A stretch of 32,745 nt of DNA from Kitasatospora sp. DSM 101779 (GCF_025655475.1 NZ_JAHTIK010000001.1:3814164-3846908), one strand, 5' to 3'; counted from the stretch's first letter, positions 22,813 to 31,099 are shown. The notes: generated by a model not told the origin, from the sequence alone. Numbers and translations are program-made.

Positions 22813-23745
22813 ATGCCCCAGCCATCCCTCACCGCCGAGGAGCTGGCCACCCAGCCCGCCGACTGGCGCACGGCGGCGACCCTGGCCGCCGAGTCGTCCG
22901 CCGCCCTGCCGCAGCGCGGGGAGCGGGTGGCCGTGGTCGGCTGCGGAACGTCCTGGTTCATGGCCCAGGCCTACGCCGCACTGCGGGAGGCCGGCGGCCA
23001 CGGCGAGACGGACGCCTTCGCCGCCTCCGAGTTCCCGCACGCCCGCAGCTACGACCGGGTGCTGGCGATCACCCGCTCCGGCACCACCACCGAGGTGCTG
23101 GACCTGCTGCGACAGGCGAAGGCGCCGACCACCGCGGTCACCGCGGACACCTCGCAGCCGGTCACCGCGCTCGCCGGGTCCGTCGTCGACCTCGGCTTCG
23201 CGGACGAGCGCTCCGTGGTGCAGACCCGCTTCGCGACCACGGCGCTGGCGCTGCTCCGGGCCCACCTGGAGACCGAGGACGCGCTGCCGCCCGGGGTCCG
23301 CACGGTGGCCCGCGCCGCCGAGGACGCGCACGCCGTGATCGAGGACGCGCTGCCGCCCGGGCTGGTCGGGTGCGAGCAGTTCTCCTTCCTCGGCACCGGC
23401 TGGACGGCGGGCCTGGCCCAGGAGGCTGCGCTCAAGATGCGCGAGGCCTCGCTCTCCTGGACGGAGGCCTACCCGGCGATGGAGTACCGGCACGGGCCGA
23501 TCAGCATCGCCGCACCCGGCCGCGCGGTGGTCGCCTTCGGCGCCCTGCCGGAGGGCCTGGCCGCCCAGGTCGGCGCCACCGGCGCGCTGCTGCTGGCCGG
23601 CTCCGGACCGGACGGCGTCGACCCGATGGCCGACCTCGTCCGGGTGCAGCGCCTCGCCCTGGCGGTCGCCGCGGCCCGCGGGCTGGATCCCGACCGGCCG
23701 AGGAACCTGACCCGGTCGGTGGTACTGGCCCCGGACGGGGCATGA
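22813..23745 (+). CDS. SIS-domain sugar-phosphate isomerase/deaminase (AgaS/GlmS-like)
   Basis: The 310-residue protein carries two SIS (phosphosugar-binding) domains. The first has VAVVGCGTSWFMAQAYAAL and ITRSGTTTEVLDLL; the second has FSFLGTGWTAGLAQEAALK, MREASLSWTEAYPAMEYRHG and a C-terminal region close to the isomerase half of GlmS and to AgaS. Expected reaction: conversion of an amino-sugar phosphate (GlcN-6-P or GalN-6-P) to a ketose phosphate plus ammonia; it lacks the glutaminase half of GlmS. GAGGAG 8 nt before the ATG fixes the start. It opens the nagK-nagA-aldolase cluster, divergent from the DeoR repressor. The substrate isomer cannot be read from sequence. Confidence 0.88.
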   Translation: MPQPSLTAEELATQPADWRTAATLAAESSAALPQRGERVAVVGCGTSWFMAQAYAALREAGGHGETDAFAASEFPHARSYDRVLAITRSGTTTEVLDLLRQAKAPTTAVTADTSQPVTALAGSVVDLGFADERSVVQTRFATTALALLRAHLETEDALPPGVRTVARAAEDAHAVIEDALPPGLVGCEQFSFLGTGWTAGLAQEAALKMREASLSWTEAYPAMEYRHGPISIAAPGRAVVAFGALPEGLAAQVGATGALLLAGSGPDGVDPMADLVRVQRLALAVAAARGLDPDRPRNLTRSVVLAPDGA

Positions 23746-23812
23746 GAAGGGTGGCGGGCCGGGAAGGAGCAAACCTCTCAGCTGCGGCGCAATGGCGACA
23801 AACGTCACCGTC

Positions 23813-23849
23813 ATGGACCAGACCAATCACGCAACTGGACTAGACCTCT
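23813..23849. promoter_or_regulatory. DasR (dre) site pair upstream of nagK
   Basis: ACTGGACTAGACCTCT (23834-23849) matches 14 of 16 positions of the dre consensus. A weaker copy, CATGGACCAGACCAAT (23813-23828, 11 of 16), starts exactly 21 bp earlier, two helical turns away. nagK and nagA are known DasR targets in S. coelicolor, so this is the expected operator; the second copy is tentative. Confidence 0.75.
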
Positions 23850-23877
23850 CGGACCGGCTCAAGGGAGACTGTCCCCC

Positions 23878-24810
23878 GTGAAGCACGTCATCGCACTCGA
23901 TGTGGGCGGCACCGGCATGAAAGCCGCGCTGCTCGCCCAGGACGGCTCAGTGCTGCTCGAAGCACGGAGGCCGACCGGGCGGGAGCACGGCACGGACGCC
24001 GTCGTCACCGCCATCCTCGACTTCGCCGCCGAACTGGCGGACGAGGGCCGCACCCGTCTCGGGAGCGCTCCCGTCGCCGCCGGAGTCGCGGTGCCGGGGA
24101 CGATCGACGAGAAGAACGGGATCGCGGTCTTCTCCGCCAACCTCGGCTGGCGCGACCTGCCGCTGCGCAAGCTCCTCGGCGAGCGCCTCGGCGGCCTGCC
24201 GGTCGCCCTCGGCCACGACGTCCGCACCGGCGGGCTGGCCGAGGGACGGATCGGCGCCGGCCGCGGCGTGAACCGCTTCCTGTTCGTCGCGCTGGGCACC
24301 GGCATCGCCGGCGCCATCGGCATCGACGGCCGGATCGAGGCGGGCGCGCACGGCTACGGCGGCGAGATCGGCCACGTGGTGGTCCGCCCCGGCGGACCGG
24401 CCTGCGGCTGCGGCGCCCGCGGCTGCCTGGAGACCCTGGCCTCGGCCTCCGCGGTCTCCCGGGCCTGGGCCGACGCCTGCGGCGACCCGGACGCGGACGC
24501 GGCGGCCTGCGCGGCCGCGGTCGAGGCCGGCGACCCGCGCGCGGCGGAGGTCTGGCGGACGGCCGTGGACGCCCTCGCGGACGGCATCGTGCTGGCGCAG
24601 AGCCTGCTCGACCCGTCCACGGTGATCGTCGGCGGCGGGCTGGCCGAGGCCGGCGACACGCTCTTCACACCGCTGCGTACGGCGGTCTCCGAGCGGCTGA
24701 CCTTCCAGATGCCCCCCGTGGTCGTCCCGGCCGAGCTCAGAGACACCGCCGCTTCCCTGGGAGCGGGTCTGCTCGCCTGGGACCTGCTCTCCACGGAGGT
24801 GACCGCGTGA
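23878..24810 (+). CDS. nagK: N-acetylglucosamine kinase, ROK family
   Basis: The 310-residue ROK kinase phosphorylates GlcNAc (or a related amino sugar) at C6. It has the ATP-binding start LDVGGTGMKAALL (about 7-19), VAVPGTIDEKNGIAVFSANLGW, ALGTGIAGAIG, and the ROK zinc site GHVVVRPGGPACGCGARGCL followed by E (about 165-185) with its His and Cys ligands present. The GTG at 23878 has AAGGGAG upstream. It shares a 4-bp overlap (GTGA) with nagA, so the two are coupled. A DasR site lies 29 bp upstream. Assignment follows the S. coelicolor nagKA pair; other amino sugars are possible substrates. Confidence 0.9.
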   Translation: MKHVIALDVGGTGMKAALLAQDGSVLLEARRPTGREHGTDAVVTAILDFAAELADEGRTRLGSAPVAAGVAVPGTIDEKNGIAVFSANLGWRDLPLRKLLGERLGGLPVALGHDVRTGGLAEGRIGAGRGVNRFLFVALGTGIAGAIGIDGRIEAGAHGYGGEIGHVVVRPGGPACGCGARGCLETLASASAVSRAWADACGDPDADAAACAAAVEAGDPRAAEVWRTAVDALADGIVLAQSLLDPSTVIVGGGLAEAGDTLFTPLRTAVSERLTFQMPPVVVPAELRDTAASLGAGLLAWDLLSTEVTA

Positions 24811-25982
24811 CCGCGGACCGCATTGCCCTGGCTGGCGCCCGACTCGTCCTCCCCGGCGGCGTCGTCGAGAACGGCCGGATCACCGTCGAGGGCCCGCGCA
24901 TCGCGGCCCTGGGCGGCGAGCCGGACCTCGCCGACGTCGACCTCACCGGGTACACGGTCGTCCCCGGCTTCGTCGACCTGCACGTGCACGGCGGCGGCGG
25001 CGCCTCGTACGCCGCCGGCGACGCCGAGCAGGCGCTCGTCGCGGCACGCACCCACCAGGCGCACGGCACCACCACCACGGTCGCCTCGACCGTCACCGGC
25101 GAGATCGACGAGGTCTGCCGGCAGGCGGCCGTCCTCTCCGAGCTGGTCGAGGACGGCGTGCTGGCCGGCGTGCACTTCGAGGGCCCGTTCATCTCACCGG
25201 GCCGCTGCGGCGCGCACGACCCGGCGCTGCTGCGCGACCCGGACCCGGCGGTCGTGCGCAAGGTGGTGGACGCCGCCCGCGGCACCGCCCGGATGGTCAC
25301 CCTCGCCCCGGAACTGCCCGGCGGCCTGGAGTCGGTGCGGATGCTCGCCGACCTCGGGGTGATCGCGGCGGTCGGCCACACCGACTCCGACTACGCGAAG
25401 ACCCTGGAGGCCATCGAGGCCGGCGCGAGCGTCGCCACCCACCTCTTCAACGCGATGCCCGCCATCGGCCACCGCGCCCCCGGCCCGATCGTCGCCCTCC
25501 TGGAGGACGAGCGGGTCACCGTCGAGCTGATCAACGACGGCGTCCACCTGCACCCCTCGGTGCTGGACCTCGCCTACGGCACCGCCGGCTCCGGCCGGGT
25601 CGCGCTGATCACCGACGCGATGGGCGCGGCCGGCATGGGCGACGGCCTCTACCCGCTCGGGCCGCTGGAGGTCCGGGTGGAGAACGGCGTCGCACGGCTG
25701 GTCGAGGGCGGCTCCATCGCCGGCTCCACCCTCACCCTCGACGTGGCGTTCCGGCGCTCCGTCACCGTCAACGGCCTGAGCCTCGGCCAGGCCGTCGAGT
25801 CCCTGTCCACCGTTCCGGCCCGGCTGCTCGGCCTGGCGGACTCGGTCGGGTCGCTGGAGGCGGGCAAGTACGCCGACCTCGTCGTCCTCGACTCGCTCAC
25901 GTACGACCTCGTCGCGGTGATGCGCCGCGGCGAGTGGATCACCGGCGCGGACCGCCTCGCCAGGACCGTCTCCGCGGTCTGA
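24807..25982 (+). CDS. nagA: N-acetylglucosamine-6-phosphate deacetylase
   Basis: The 391-residue amidohydrolase removes acetate from GlcNAc-6-phosphate. Metal- and substrate-binding motifs: GFVDLHVHGGGG (His pair near 57-59), VHFEGPFISPGRCGAH (Glu near 124), VGHTDSDY (near 190), the His of THLFNAMPAIGHR (near 211), and the catalytic Asp in LITDAMGAAGMGDG (near 269). The start GTG overlaps the nagK stop and has GGAGGT 6 nt upstream. The product GlcN-6-P is the likely substrate of the upstream SIS protein or of NagB elsewhere, and the pathway metabolites are ligands of DasR. Confidence 0.95.
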   Translation: MTADRIALAGARLVLPGGVVENGRITVEGPRIAALGGEPDLADVDLTGYTVVPGFVDLHVHGGGGASYAAGDAEQALVAARTHQAHGTTTTVASTVTGEIDEVCRQAAVLSELVEDGVLAGVHFEGPFISPGRCGAHDPALLRDPDPAVVRKVVDAARGTARMVTLAPELPGGLESVRMLADLGVIAAVGHTDSDYAKTLEAIEAGASVATHLFNAMPAIGHRAPGPIVALLEDERVTVELINDGVHLHPSVLDLAYGTAGSGRVALITDAMGAAGMGDGLYPLGPLEVRVENGVARLVEGGSIAGSTLTLDVAFRRSVTVNGLSLGQAVESLSTVPARLLGLADSVGSLEAGKYADLVVLDSLTYDLVAVMRRGEWITGADRLARTVSAV

Positions 25983-26047
25983 TCCCCCGTCCCACCGGGG
26001 GTGAGTGGCGGCACTGCGTCCCGTCACTCATCCCCTGGGGGACACCC

Positions 26048-26911
26048 ATGCCCATTGCCACCACCGCCGACCTGCTCGCCCAGGCGGCGGCCGAACGCCG
26101 CGGCCTGCCCGCCTTCAACGTGATCACCCTGGAGCACGCCGAGGCCGTCGCCTCCGGCGCCGAACGGGCCGGTACCGCCGCGGTGCTGCAGATCAGTCAG
26201 AACGCCGTCCGCCACCACGGAGGCCGGGTGCTGCCGCTGGCCCGCGCCTGCGCGGAGATCGCCGCCGCCGCGAAGGTGCCGCTCTCGCTCCACCTCGACC
26301 ACGTCGAGGACCTCGACCTGCTGCACGCCGCACCCGCGGCCGGCTTCTCCTCCGCGATGTACGACGCCTCCCGGCTCCCGCACGACGACAACGTCAAGTC
26401 GACCGCGCAGGCCGCCTCCTGGGCGCACCGGCACGGGCTGCACCTGGAGGCCGAGCTCGGCCGGATCGGCGGCAAGGAGGGCGAGCCGCCGCTCTCCCCG
26501 CACGACCCGGGCGCCCGGACCGACCCGGCGGAGGCCGCCCGCTACGTGGAGGACACCGGGGTGGACGCGCTGGCCGTCGCGGTCGGCAGCTCGCACGCCA
26601 TGACCACCCGGACCGCCGCCCTGGACCACGTACTGATCGGCCGCCTCGCCGCGGCCGTCCCCGTGCCGCTGGTGCTGCACGGCAGCTCCGGGGTGCCCGA
26701 CGGCGAACTGTCCGCGGGAATCGCCGCCGGCCTGGTGAAGATCAACATCGGCACGGCGCTCAACCTCGCCTTCACCGGGGCGGTGCGCGAGCACCTCGCC
26801 GGGGACGACCGGGTCACCGACCCGCGCCGCTACCTCGCCGACGGGCGCGCGGCGGCGGCCGCCGCGGTCGCCCGCCTCGCCGCCGTCGTCAGCTCTTCGG
26901 GTAGTCGCTGA
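26048..26911 (+). CDS. Class II aldolase, GatY/KbaY-like
   Basis: The 287-residue zinc-dependent class II aldolase resembles tagatose- or fructose-bisphosphate aldolases of the GatY/KbaY group: RRGLPAFNVITLEHAEAVA, the metal site LSLHLDHVEDL (about 79-89), SSAMYDASRLPHDDNV, LEAELGRIGGKEGEP, a VAVGSSHAM motif at the position of the family's metal-binding His (about 180), LVLHGSSGVPD and KINIGTALN. Following SIS isomerase, ROK kinase and deacetylase genes, it would complete a route ending in triose phosphates. No tagatose/fructose-6-phosphate kinase is visible in the window. Its 3' end overlaps the convergent carbohydrate-binding gene by 23 bp. Confidence 0.9.
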   Translation: MPIATTADLLAQAAAERRGLPAFNVITLEHAEAVASGAERAGTAAVLQISQNAVRHHGGRVLPLARACAEIAAAAKVPLSLHLDHVEDLDLLHAAPAAGFSSAMYDASRLPHDDNVKSTAQAASWAHRHGLHLEAELGRIGGKEGEPPLSPHDPGARTDPAEAARYVEDTGVDALAVAVGSSHAMTTRTAALDHVLIGRLAAAVPVPLVLHGSSGVPDGELSAGIAAGLVKINIGTALNLAFTGAVREHLAGDDRVTDPRRYLADGRAAAAAAVARLAAVVSSSGSR

Positions 26912-27803
26912 CCGACATGTCGGTCAGCGCGACCTGGTCGAGCAGGATGCTGCCGCTGCCGGCCGGGAGGGTCACCGTCAGGGTGTTCGTCCCGGCCACC
27001 AGCTGCGGCCATATGTTCGTGCTGTACCAGGCGCGGTCCGCGTCCGAGTTGCCCTTCGAGTAGTTCTTGAAGGTCACTCCGCCGGGGTGGTCCTTGCCGT
27101 TGACGGTGACCTGCGCGGGCGTGTCCGCGCCGGTGTTGTTGAAGTGCAGCCAGAACTTGGTCTGACCGGCCTGCTGCGCGACCACCGTCCAGGTCACCGT
27201 CGACCCGCCCTGCAGCGTCAGGTAGCTGCCGTCGGCGGAGATCGCGCCCTTCACGCTGCTCGCCGCCGGGGCGTTCTGGGCCTGCAGCTTGGACGCGTCG
27301 GCGACCGGCTTGGTGTCCGCCGTCGGGCTCGCCGACGCCGTGGGCGAGGCCGGCGCGCCGGTCGAGGCCGGCGCGGAGGCCCCGGTCGGGTTCGGCGCGG
27401 CCTTGTCCTTCTTGCCCGGGTCGCCGGTGGAGAGCGCGATGCCCACACCGACCGCAACCGCGGCGATCACCGCCACCGCGCCGACCACCGCGCCCTTGCC
27501 GCGGCCCGAGCCCTGCCGCTCCTCGCCCGGCTGCGGGCGGGAATGCTCGGCGTACCGGCTCTGCTGCGGCGGCAGCGGCGTGGTCTGCGAGGACTGGCCG
27601 TACGGCTGCTGCGGCGGGTAGGGCTGCTGCGGCCGTGCGGCGGCCTGCTGGCCGTACTGCGCGCGGCCGACCTCCATCGGGCGGCTGTACGAGCTGCGCG
27701 GCTGGGCGGGCGCGGCGGAGCCGTCGGCCGGGCGGTAGAGGTAGGCGAAGGGGTCGTCGTCGCCCGCGCCCTCGGGCGCGCCGTTGCTGCCGTCCGTGGT
27801 CAC
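26889..27803 (-). CDS. Membrane-anchored carbohydrate-binding (CBM35/CBM6-like) protein
   Basis: The 304-residue protein has four parts: a Pro/Gln-rich cytoplasmic region (1-103; repeated QQPY-type motifs), one transmembrane helix (GAVVGAVAVIAAVAVGVGIAL, 104-124), a Pro/Ser/Thr/Ala linker (125-170) and an extracellular beta-sandwich (about 172-304). The sandwich has the CBM6/35 pattern: STVTWTVVAQQAGQTKFWLH, AQVTVNGKDHPGGV, WPQLVAGTNTLTVTLP and the closing ILLDQVALTD. The second GTG of the frame (27803) is used because the GGGGAG ribosome site is 8 nt away; the first GTG lies inside that site. It probably senses or binds wall or environmental glycans; the glycan and any signalling role are unknown. 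Confidence 0.8.
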   Translation of the reverse strand: MTTDGSNGAPEGAGDDDPFAYLYRPADGSAAPAQPRSSYSRPMEVGRAQYGQQAAARPQQPYPPQQPYGQSSQTTPLPPQQSRYAEHSRPQPGEERQGSGRGKGAVVGAVAVIAAVAVGVGIALSTGDPGKKDKAAPNPTGASAPASTGAPASPTASASPTADTKPVADASKLQAQNAPAASSVKGAISADGSYLTLQGGSTVTWTVVAQQAGQTKFWLHFNNTGADTPAQVTVNGKDHPGGVTFKNYSKGNSDADRAWYSTNIWPQLVAGTNTLTVTLPAGSGSILLDQVALTDMSVSDYPKS

Positions 27804-27895
27804 GGTGCTCACTCCCCGGGCAGATGATGGACGCTCGTACCAGCGGCACCCTACCTGCAGGGGCCGACCGCGGGGAAAGCCGATCAACGCCCCGG

Positions 27896-29698
27896 CTACC
27901 CGGCTCGACGGTGGGAACGCTCCCCCCGCGTTCCCCTCACCGAACCTCCACGCGCCCGCTTCTCGTCGTACATCCGCTCGTCGGCGGCGTGCAGCACCTC
28001 TTCGATCGACATGCCGCAACCCGCCCAGCCGATGCCGAGGCTGACGCCGACCCGCATCGCCCGGTTGTCGATCCGCATCGGCGGGATGATCGCGTTCCGC
28101 AGCCGGCCGGCGAGGTCCTTCGCCTCCTCGCGGCCGATGCCGTCGGCGAGCACGACGAACTCGTCGCCGCCGAGCCGGGCGACGGTGTCGCCCTCGCGGA
28201 CGGCCTGCTGCAGTCGGCGGGCCACCTCGATCAGCACCGCGTCGCCCGCGTTGTGGCCGAACCGGTCGTTGATGGACTTGAAGCCGTCCAGGTCGCAGAA
28301 GAGCACCGCCAGGCCCTTGTCCGGCGCACCCGCCGCCCGGTGCGCCCCGGCCCCGTGCCCGCCGCTCCAGGGCTCCGGGCCGTCCGGCTGCTCCGCGGGC
28401 ACGACGGTGTGCACGTGGGCCGGGTCGTGGTCGAAGCGGCTGAGCACCTCGCCCGCGGCGAAGGCCTCCAGGTCGCGGTCGAAGGCCGGGTCGGAGGTGC
28501 CGTAGCCGTGCGCCAGCGCGGTCGGGCCGCCCGGGCCGTCGAAGGCGGTGTGCGCACTGTAGGAGAACTCGGGGTGGGCGAAGGCCGGACCGTGCTCGGC
28601 GGCCGCGGCGGGCGGCAGGCCGCACAGCCGCCGGCCGAGCCGGGTGCGCAGCTCGGAACCGTTCGGCAGGCCGGTCAGCGCGTCGTGGCTGGCCCGGTGC
28701 GCCAGCTGCAGCTCGTGGCGCTTGCGGTCCTCGATGTCCTCGACGTGGGTGAGCAGGAAGCTCGGACCCTCACCGGCGTCCGCCACCACCGAGTTGCGCA
28801 GGCAGACCCACTGGTAGCCGCCGTCCCGGCGGGAGAGCCGCAGCTCGGCCCGGCCGCCCTCGGCGCTGGTGCGCTGCAGCAGGGCGAGGTCCTCCGGGTG
28901 GACGAGGTCGGCGAAGCTCTGCCGGCGCAGCGTCGCCCGGGGGCGGCCGAGCAGCCGGCACAACGCGTCGTTGACCCGGGTGAGCTGGCCCCGGGCGGCG
29001 CCGTGCAGCTCGGTGATGGCCATGCCGCTGGGCGCGTACTCGAAGGCCTGACGGAAGCTCTCCTCGCTGGCCCGCAGCGCCTGCTGCTCCTTCTCCAGGC
29101 GCGCGAGCGCGCGCTGCATCTCGGCGCGCAGCCGGGCGTTGCCGATTGCGATGGAGGCCTGCAGGGAGAACATCTCCAGGGCCTCGCGGGTCCATGCCCC
29201 GGGCCGTTTGCCGCTGCGCGGCCGGTCGACCGAGAGCACCCCGAGCAGGTCGCCGCCGGCGCTGTACATCGGCGCGAACAGGAAGTCGCGGGGGTGCCAG
29301 TCGTTGGCGTAGACCGGCAGCGGGCCGTCGCCCGTCCAGGTCGGCACGTCGGTGCCGATCGCCCAGCCGCGGTCGTACGGCAGGAAGCGCAGCGTGCCCC
29401 AGTGGTCGCTGACGCTGAGCATGCGGTCCCAGGACTCGCGCGAGCCGACCTGGCCGAGCAGCACCGCCGGGCCGGCCACCCCGCTCTCCTCGACCTCCCA
29501 GACCGCCGCCACCACCAGGTCGCCGTCGGGCCGGACGAGGCTCACCGCGGCCGCGTCGAACCCGAGCCCGTGCACGGCGCCCTCCACCACGGCCTGCAGG
29601 GTGCCGGCCAGGCTGCGGGCAGCGTTGAGGTCCGCCACGACCCGGTGCAAGGTGCGGAGGGTCGCGAGGCGGACGTAGGGCTCCGACTCGGCTTCCAT
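27896..29698 (-). CDS. cdgB: Diguanylate cyclase, GAF-PAS-GGDEF (CdgB-like)
   Basis: The 600-residue cytoplasmic enzyme makes cyclic di-GMP. Domains: GAF (about 20-190, with FLFAPMYSAGGDLLGVLSVD), a short coiled linker, PAS/PAC (about 210-325, FRQAFEYAPSGMAITEL to FLLTHVEDIEDRK) and GGDEF (335-585). The active site GGDEF is intact at 510-514, and an RxxD inhibitory site (REGD, 501-504) precedes it at the standard 5-residue spacing, so product feedback is expected. A loop of about 100 low-complexity residues (360-461) splits the GGDEF domain. The architecture and neighbourhood match S. coelicolor CdgB, a BldD target affecting development. The ATG at 29698 has GGGGAG upstream. Confidence 0.93.
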   Translation of the reverse strand: MEAESEPYVRLATLRTLHRVVADLNAARSLAGTLQAVVEGAVHGLGFDAAAVSLVRPDGDLVVAAVWEVEESGVAGPAVLLGQVGSRESWDRMLSVSDHWGTLRFLPYDRGWAIGTDVPTWTGDGPLPVYANDWHPRDFLFAPMYSAGGDLLGVLSVDRPRSGKRPGAWTREALEMFSLQASIAIGNARLRAEMQRALARLEKEQQALRASEESFRQAFEYAPSGMAITELHGAARGQLTRVNDALCRLLGRPRATLRRQSFADLVHPEDLALLQRTSAEGGRAELRLSRRDGGYQWVCLRNSVVADAGEGPSFLLTHVEDIEDRKRHELQLAHRASHDALTGLPNGSELRTRLGRRLCGLPPAAAAEHGPAFAHPEFSYSAHTAFDGPGGPTALAHGYGTSDPAFDRDLEAFAAGEVLSRFDHDPAHVHTVVPAEQPDGPEPWSGGHGAGAHRAAGAPDKGLAVLFCDLDGFKSINDRFGHNAGDAVLIEVARRLQQAVREGDTVARLGGDEFVVLADGIGREEAKDLAGRLRNAIIPPMRIDNRAMRVGVSLGIGWAGCGMSIEEVLHAADERMYDEKRARGGSVRGTRGERSHRRAG

Positions 29699-29809
29699 GC
29701 GGGGGCTCCCCGGCTGCTTCGGATTGGCGGTGATGGTTATCGTCCGATTGCCAGAAGAACTGAATCACAGCGAGCACAGCGATAGGCACGCTCGGTCAGC
29801 AATAGGCCA

Positions 29810-29829
29810 TCACTTGTGACTCAAATCAC
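29810..29829. promoter_or_regulatory. Cluster of TCAC/GTGA half-sites upstream of cdgB
   Basis: TCAC-tt-GTGA-ctcaaa-TCAC forms two overlapping palindromes 110-130 bp before the cdgB start, with another TCAC at 29765-29768. BldD uses TNAC/GTNA half-sites, but the spacing here does not match its usual 5-bp gap. It is a candidate operator only. Confidence 0.35.
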
Positions 29830-29965
29830 ACCATCTGCCCGTGCCCACTCCGCTTCGAGCAGCCGCAAACCGCCACGAACCCGGACATCGGACCACGTCA
29901 GGACCGCCCGCACCGGCCCGCAGTCCTACGACCAGGGCCCGATTCCGCTCTGCGCGGGCGCGGAC

Positions 29966-29979
29966 TACCGTGCGGTACG
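29966..29979 (+). promoter_or_regulatory. -10 box of a probable leaderless promoter (flavin reductase)
   Basis: TACCGT (29966-29971) lies 7 nt before the GTG at 29979. A second in-frame GTG at 29970 overlaps the box and is therefore not the start. The remaining 280-bp gap back to cdgB shows only the half-site cluster described separately. Confidence 0.45.
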
Positions 29980-30506
29980 TGCACACCTCCTCGCAACCCT
30001 CGCCCATCCGTACGGCCGGCCCCGACGAGTTCCGGGCCGCCCTCTCGCAGCTCGCCTCGGGCGTCGCCCTGGTGACCGCCAACGACCCCGAGGACGGCGA
30101 GGACGCGGGCATGACGGCGACCTCGTTCCTGTCGGTGTCGCTGGAGCCGCCGCTGGTGCTGATCTCGGTCCGCGAGGACTCCCGGATGGACGACGTGCTC
30201 ACCCGCGCCGAGACCTGGGCGGTCTCCCTGCTCGCGGAGGAGCAGCGCACCGCCGCCTCCCGGTTCGCCATGAAGGGCCGGCTCAGCGACCGGCTGCTCT
30301 TCGCCGACACCCCGCACCGCCGCGGGGAGCACAGCGGCGCCCCGTTGATCGAGGGCGCCCTGGCGACCGTCGAGTGCCGCACCGAGCAGCGGGTGGCCGC
30401 GGGCGACCACGTCCTGGTGATCGGCCGGGTGCTGGAGGCCCGGGTGGAGCAGCCCGGCGCCAAGCCGCTGCTGTACTTCCGCGGCGACTACCGCCGGCTC
30501 GGCTGA
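29979..30506 (+). CDS. Flavin reductase-like FMN-binding protein
   Basis: The 175-residue protein belongs to the flavin reductase domain family (PF01613), which bind FMN and reduce flavins with NAD(P)H, often for a partner monooxygenase. Visible: FRAALSQLASGVALVTAND, GMTATSFLSVSLEPPLVLISV (flavin-binding strand), an ETWAVSLLAEEQRTAASRFA helix, LATVECRTEQRVAAGDHVLVIGRV and the closing LLYFRGDYRRLG. Length is normal. The GTG at 29979 is chosen from the -10 spacing. No monooxygenase lies nearby, so its partner, if any, is elsewhere. Confidence 0.9.
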   Translation: MHTSSQPSPIRTAGPDEFRAALSQLASGVALVTANDPEDGEDAGMTATSFLSVSLEPPLVLISVREDSRMDDVLTRAETWAVSLLAEEQRTAASRFAMKGRLSDRLLFADTPHRRGEHSGAPLIEGALATVECRTEQRVAAGDHVLVIGRVLEARVEQPGAKPLLYFRGDYRRLG

Positions 30507-30535
30507 CCCGGCGCCGCGGCGGGCCCGACGCGGCG

Positions 30536-30970
30536 TCAGTCCGCGGGGCGGATCCGGGACCTGCCCTGCTTCAGCTGCGCACGGTGACGCTTGTTCTCCA
30601 GCCGGCGCTCGACCATGCCGCGGGTGGGCCGGGTCGCCCGGCGCGCCTTCGGCGGCGGAGCGGTGGCCTCGCCGAGCAGGGCGGCCAGCCGCGCCGCGGC
30701 GGTCTCCCGGTTGCGCCACTGCGACCGGTGCTCGGAGGCCCGGACGACCAGCACCCGGCCGTCCACCAGGCGGTGGGCGAGACGCTCCAGGGCGCGCTCC
30801 TTCCACACCGGGGGCAGCGCGGCCGACGCCGCCAGGTCGTAGCGCAGCTCGACCTGGGTGTCGGAGGTGTTGACGTGCTGGCCGCCGGGGCCGGAGGAAC
30901 GCGAGAATCGCCAGACGAGCTCGGCGTCGGGGACGACCACCGACCCCCGTACGCGGATGGGCTCGGACAT
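30536..30970 (-). CDS. arfB: ArfB/YaeJ-like peptidyl-tRNA hydrolase (ribosome rescue)
   Basis: The 144-residue product is an RF-1-domain protein without codon-recognition domains. The catalytic GGQ is in SSGPGGQHVNTSDTQVEL (about 25-42), and the C-terminus is a basic tail (MVERRLENKRHRAQLKQGRS) that in ArfB enters the empty mRNA channel of stalled ribosomes. It hydrolyses peptidyl-tRNA on ribosomes lacking a stop codon. The ATG at 30970 (MSEPIRVRG) fits family starts; a GTG 21 bp upstream is possible. It converges with the flavin reductase gene. Confidence 0.92.
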   Translation of the reverse strand: MSEPIRVRGSVVVPDAELVWRFSRSSGPGGQHVNTSDTQVELRYDLAASAALPPVWKERALERLAHRLVDGRVLVVRASEHRSQWRNRETAAARLAALLGEATAPPPKARRATRPTRGMVERRLENKRHRAQLKQGRSRIRPAD

Positions 30971-31099
30971 ACGTCCATCATCCCGCCCCACCGGCCCGCG
31001 GTCACGCGGTTAACCGCACGGAGGCCAGCACCTGGGGGACAGCGCACCGGGTGCCCCACGCGCCCCGGGGGTGCCTCCCGTTCCTGCGAGAATGAGGCG

